DNA of 5,630 nucleotides from an uncultured Bacilli bacterium (GTDB lineage: Bacteria > Bacillota_I > Bacilli_A > RF39 > UBA660), in NCBI GenBank assembly GCA_947625005.1, contig CANQNA010000096.1, positions 1 through 5,630 on the forward strand. The letters run 5' to 3'. Shown here in pieces: positions 4,631-5,630 of this stretch. A model generated the notes under the pieces. That model did no database searches. It was not told where the DNA came from and saw only the letters and a list, made by a program, of their open reading frames with translations. How positions within the stretch are numbered: the first letter of the stretch is position 1; every line of letters begins with the position of its first letter. The position numbers were made by a program, and so were the translations under genes.

Positions 4631-5628
4631 ATTACGTATGGATTTGTTTGTACTCCTGTTCCACCAGGGATAATTGTAACATCAGTCTTTAAAACAACTG
4701 AGGGACGAACTTTAAAGAAACTACTAGTTACAGAAAAACTGGACAAGTTTCCATGACTAGAATCAACTCCAAACATCCATACTCCAGAATCATTCTCATC
4801 AAAATATAGAGGCGACATTGTCCAATAATAAAATTCTTCTGCATTTGTCTTTAAATAATGTGTATTTCTTACTTGGTAGTCACTTGCACCTGCATAGACT
4901 ATTTCATCTGCTGTTAATGTTGCTATTGTCCCTTTATATTTTTCTACTTTACTATTATCTAGACCTTTTTCACCATAATTGCATTTTAAACTTGGTTTGC
5001 CACTACCGATTCTATCCATTGTTCCATATCTTAAATATAGATACGATTTCCCTTCAGGCTTTTCTTTATAGTAATTGTAGTCTTCATCATAGTATTCTTT
5101 ATTGATTATTTTCATATCTTGACACCATTCTGCTTCTACTAATTTACTTTCATCAGATATATGAGAACTCTTCCATGTATTTAATTCTTTTAATATATCA
5201 CTTGTTGAAAATCTTTCGTCTCCCTGATTATAAGTGTTTTTATACTCATATCCTTCTCCATCATTTATAAATGCACTTTTGTTATTAGTTATATTATATG
5301 TTTCTGCATTACATTCTCCATTTTCATCTGCTAACACTATTTTTATTGTTCCATCTCCTTGTACTCGCACTATTCTCCAACACATTCCTGAATAGTTTAC
5401 ATAATTATTTTCTACACTTCCTCTATAATAGTAACTTGTTCCATAATCATCTTCTGTTGCTGATAATACTTTTTCATCTTCTTTACTTGCTTCTACTCCT
5501 GGTGTTGTTTCTGGTACCTTTACTGTATTATTTGTCTTAAGTGCATATAATAATGTCCCTTCTTGTGCTGCATTCCATGCTGCATTCCCTTCACTTATAT
5601 TGATTCGAAAACTCATCTCTTTTCCCAT
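4624..5628 (-). CDS. Large surface-type protein with C-type-lectin/DUF6273-like C-terminus (5' end probably outside window)
   Basis: 334 residues are visible from an ATG at 5626-5628, but the frame has only 2 nt of upstream sequence and no visible ribosome site. The opening residues (GKEMSFRINISEGNAAWNAA) look like the inside of a protein, so an N-terminal signal or membrane/prepilin segment probably lies beyond the edge. Residues 62-99 contain YYYRGSVENNYVNYSGMCWRIVRVQGDG in two conserved pieces. This module recurs, as I remember, in many secreted proteins of uncultured gut Bacilli. The C-terminus has WTMSP (269-273), VWMFGVDS (283-290) and VRPSVVLK (307-314), the closing pattern of DUF6273/formylglycine-enzyme-like C-type lectin folds. 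Cys83, 106, 169 and 216 could form disulfides. An adhesin or binding role is inferred, and the exact function is unknown. It ends in its own terminator before the glycosyltransferase. Confidence 0.65.
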   Translation of the reverse strand: MGKEMSFRINISEGNAAWNAAQEGTLLYALKTNNTVKVPETTPGVEASKEDEKVLSATEDDYGTSYYYRGSVENNYVNYSGMCWRIVRVQGDGTIKIVLADENGECNAETYNITNNKSAFINDGEGYEYKNTYNQGDERFSTSDILKELNTWKSSHISDESKLVEAEWCQDMKIINKEYYDEDYNYYKEKPEGKSYLYLRYGTMDRIGSGKPSLKCNYGEKGLDNSKVEKYKGTIATLTADEIVYAGASDYQVRNTHYLKTNAEEFYYWTMSPLYFDENDSGVWMFGVDSSHGNLSSFSVTSSFFKVRPSVVLKTDVTIIPGGTGVQTNPYVIN

Positions 5629-5630
5629 AT

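Noticed and set aside
4624..4800. Diversity-generating retroelement variable region at the lectin-like C-terminus
   Set aside because: No template repeat, reverse transcriptase or near-identical second copy is present in the window.
4818..5540. Two plus-strand open frames (4818-5105 and 5298-5540), rich in Leu, His and Phe
   Set aside because: They are antisense readings of the surface protein gene. Their Leu/His-rich composition is what antisense of Lys, Glu, Asp, Asn and Tyr codons gives.
5557..5583. Short direct repeat of about 11 bp (TGCTGCATTCC twice)
   Set aside because: It encodes the repeated NAA of the protein segment and shows no wider repeat array.

Overview
The window is very AT-rich (roughly 70% or more by eye). 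It reads with the standard genetic code: TGG is used for Trp, and TGA ends two genes (at 1100-1102 and 4624-4626), so it is not Mycoplasma code. Shine-Dalgarno sites are Firmicute-like (AGGAG, AGGAAG, GGTGA). A rubrerythrin, a second di-iron ferritin-like protein and a clostridial-type secreted nuclease point to an anaerobic low-GC Firmicute. The large surface-type protein at the right edge looks like those I associate with uncultured gut Bacilli (RF39-like lineages). The lineage is inference.

Left third (1-1930), accessory in character. An IS3-type transposase tail (1-63) and its probable right end are followed by a membrane-anchored DNA/RNA non-specific endonuclease on the minus strand (139-855). 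Between this nuclease and a DUF3800-family gene (minus, 1100-1822) lies a compact non-coding RNA gene on the plus strand (about 991-1100). It has a near-consensus extended -10 promoter, three computable hairpins and an intrinsic terminator that overlaps the DUF3800 stop codon. A perfect 14-bp inverted repeat brackets its promoter. This RNA/DUF3800 pair is the most interesting part of the window.

Middle (1850-2915). A DNA-deoxyinosine (hypoxanthine) glycosylase gene (plus, 1934-2419) is divergent from the DUF3800 gene. It overlaps by 11 bp, tail to tail, a ferritin-like di-iron protein gene (minus, 2409-2915). The DUF3800, glycosylase and ferritin-like genes share one start geometry: a -10 box, 6 nt, GGTGA, 4 nt, ATG. 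This predicts mRNAs that begin at or next to the Shine-Dalgarno.

Right half (2940-5630), all minus strand. Rubrerythrin (2979-3518), a GtrB/DPM1-like polyprenyl-phosphate glycosyltransferase (3588-4523) and a large protein with a C-type-lectin/DUF6273-like C-terminus, probably cut by the window edge (4624-5628), each appear to have their own signals. Rubrerythrin and the glycosyltransferase have their own promoters. Terminator hairpins follow the surface protein and rubrerythrin. Rubrerythrin and the ferritin-like protein probably serve peroxide/oxygen defence, and the glycosylase repairs deaminated adenine. The glycosyltransferase and surface protein concern the cell envelope.
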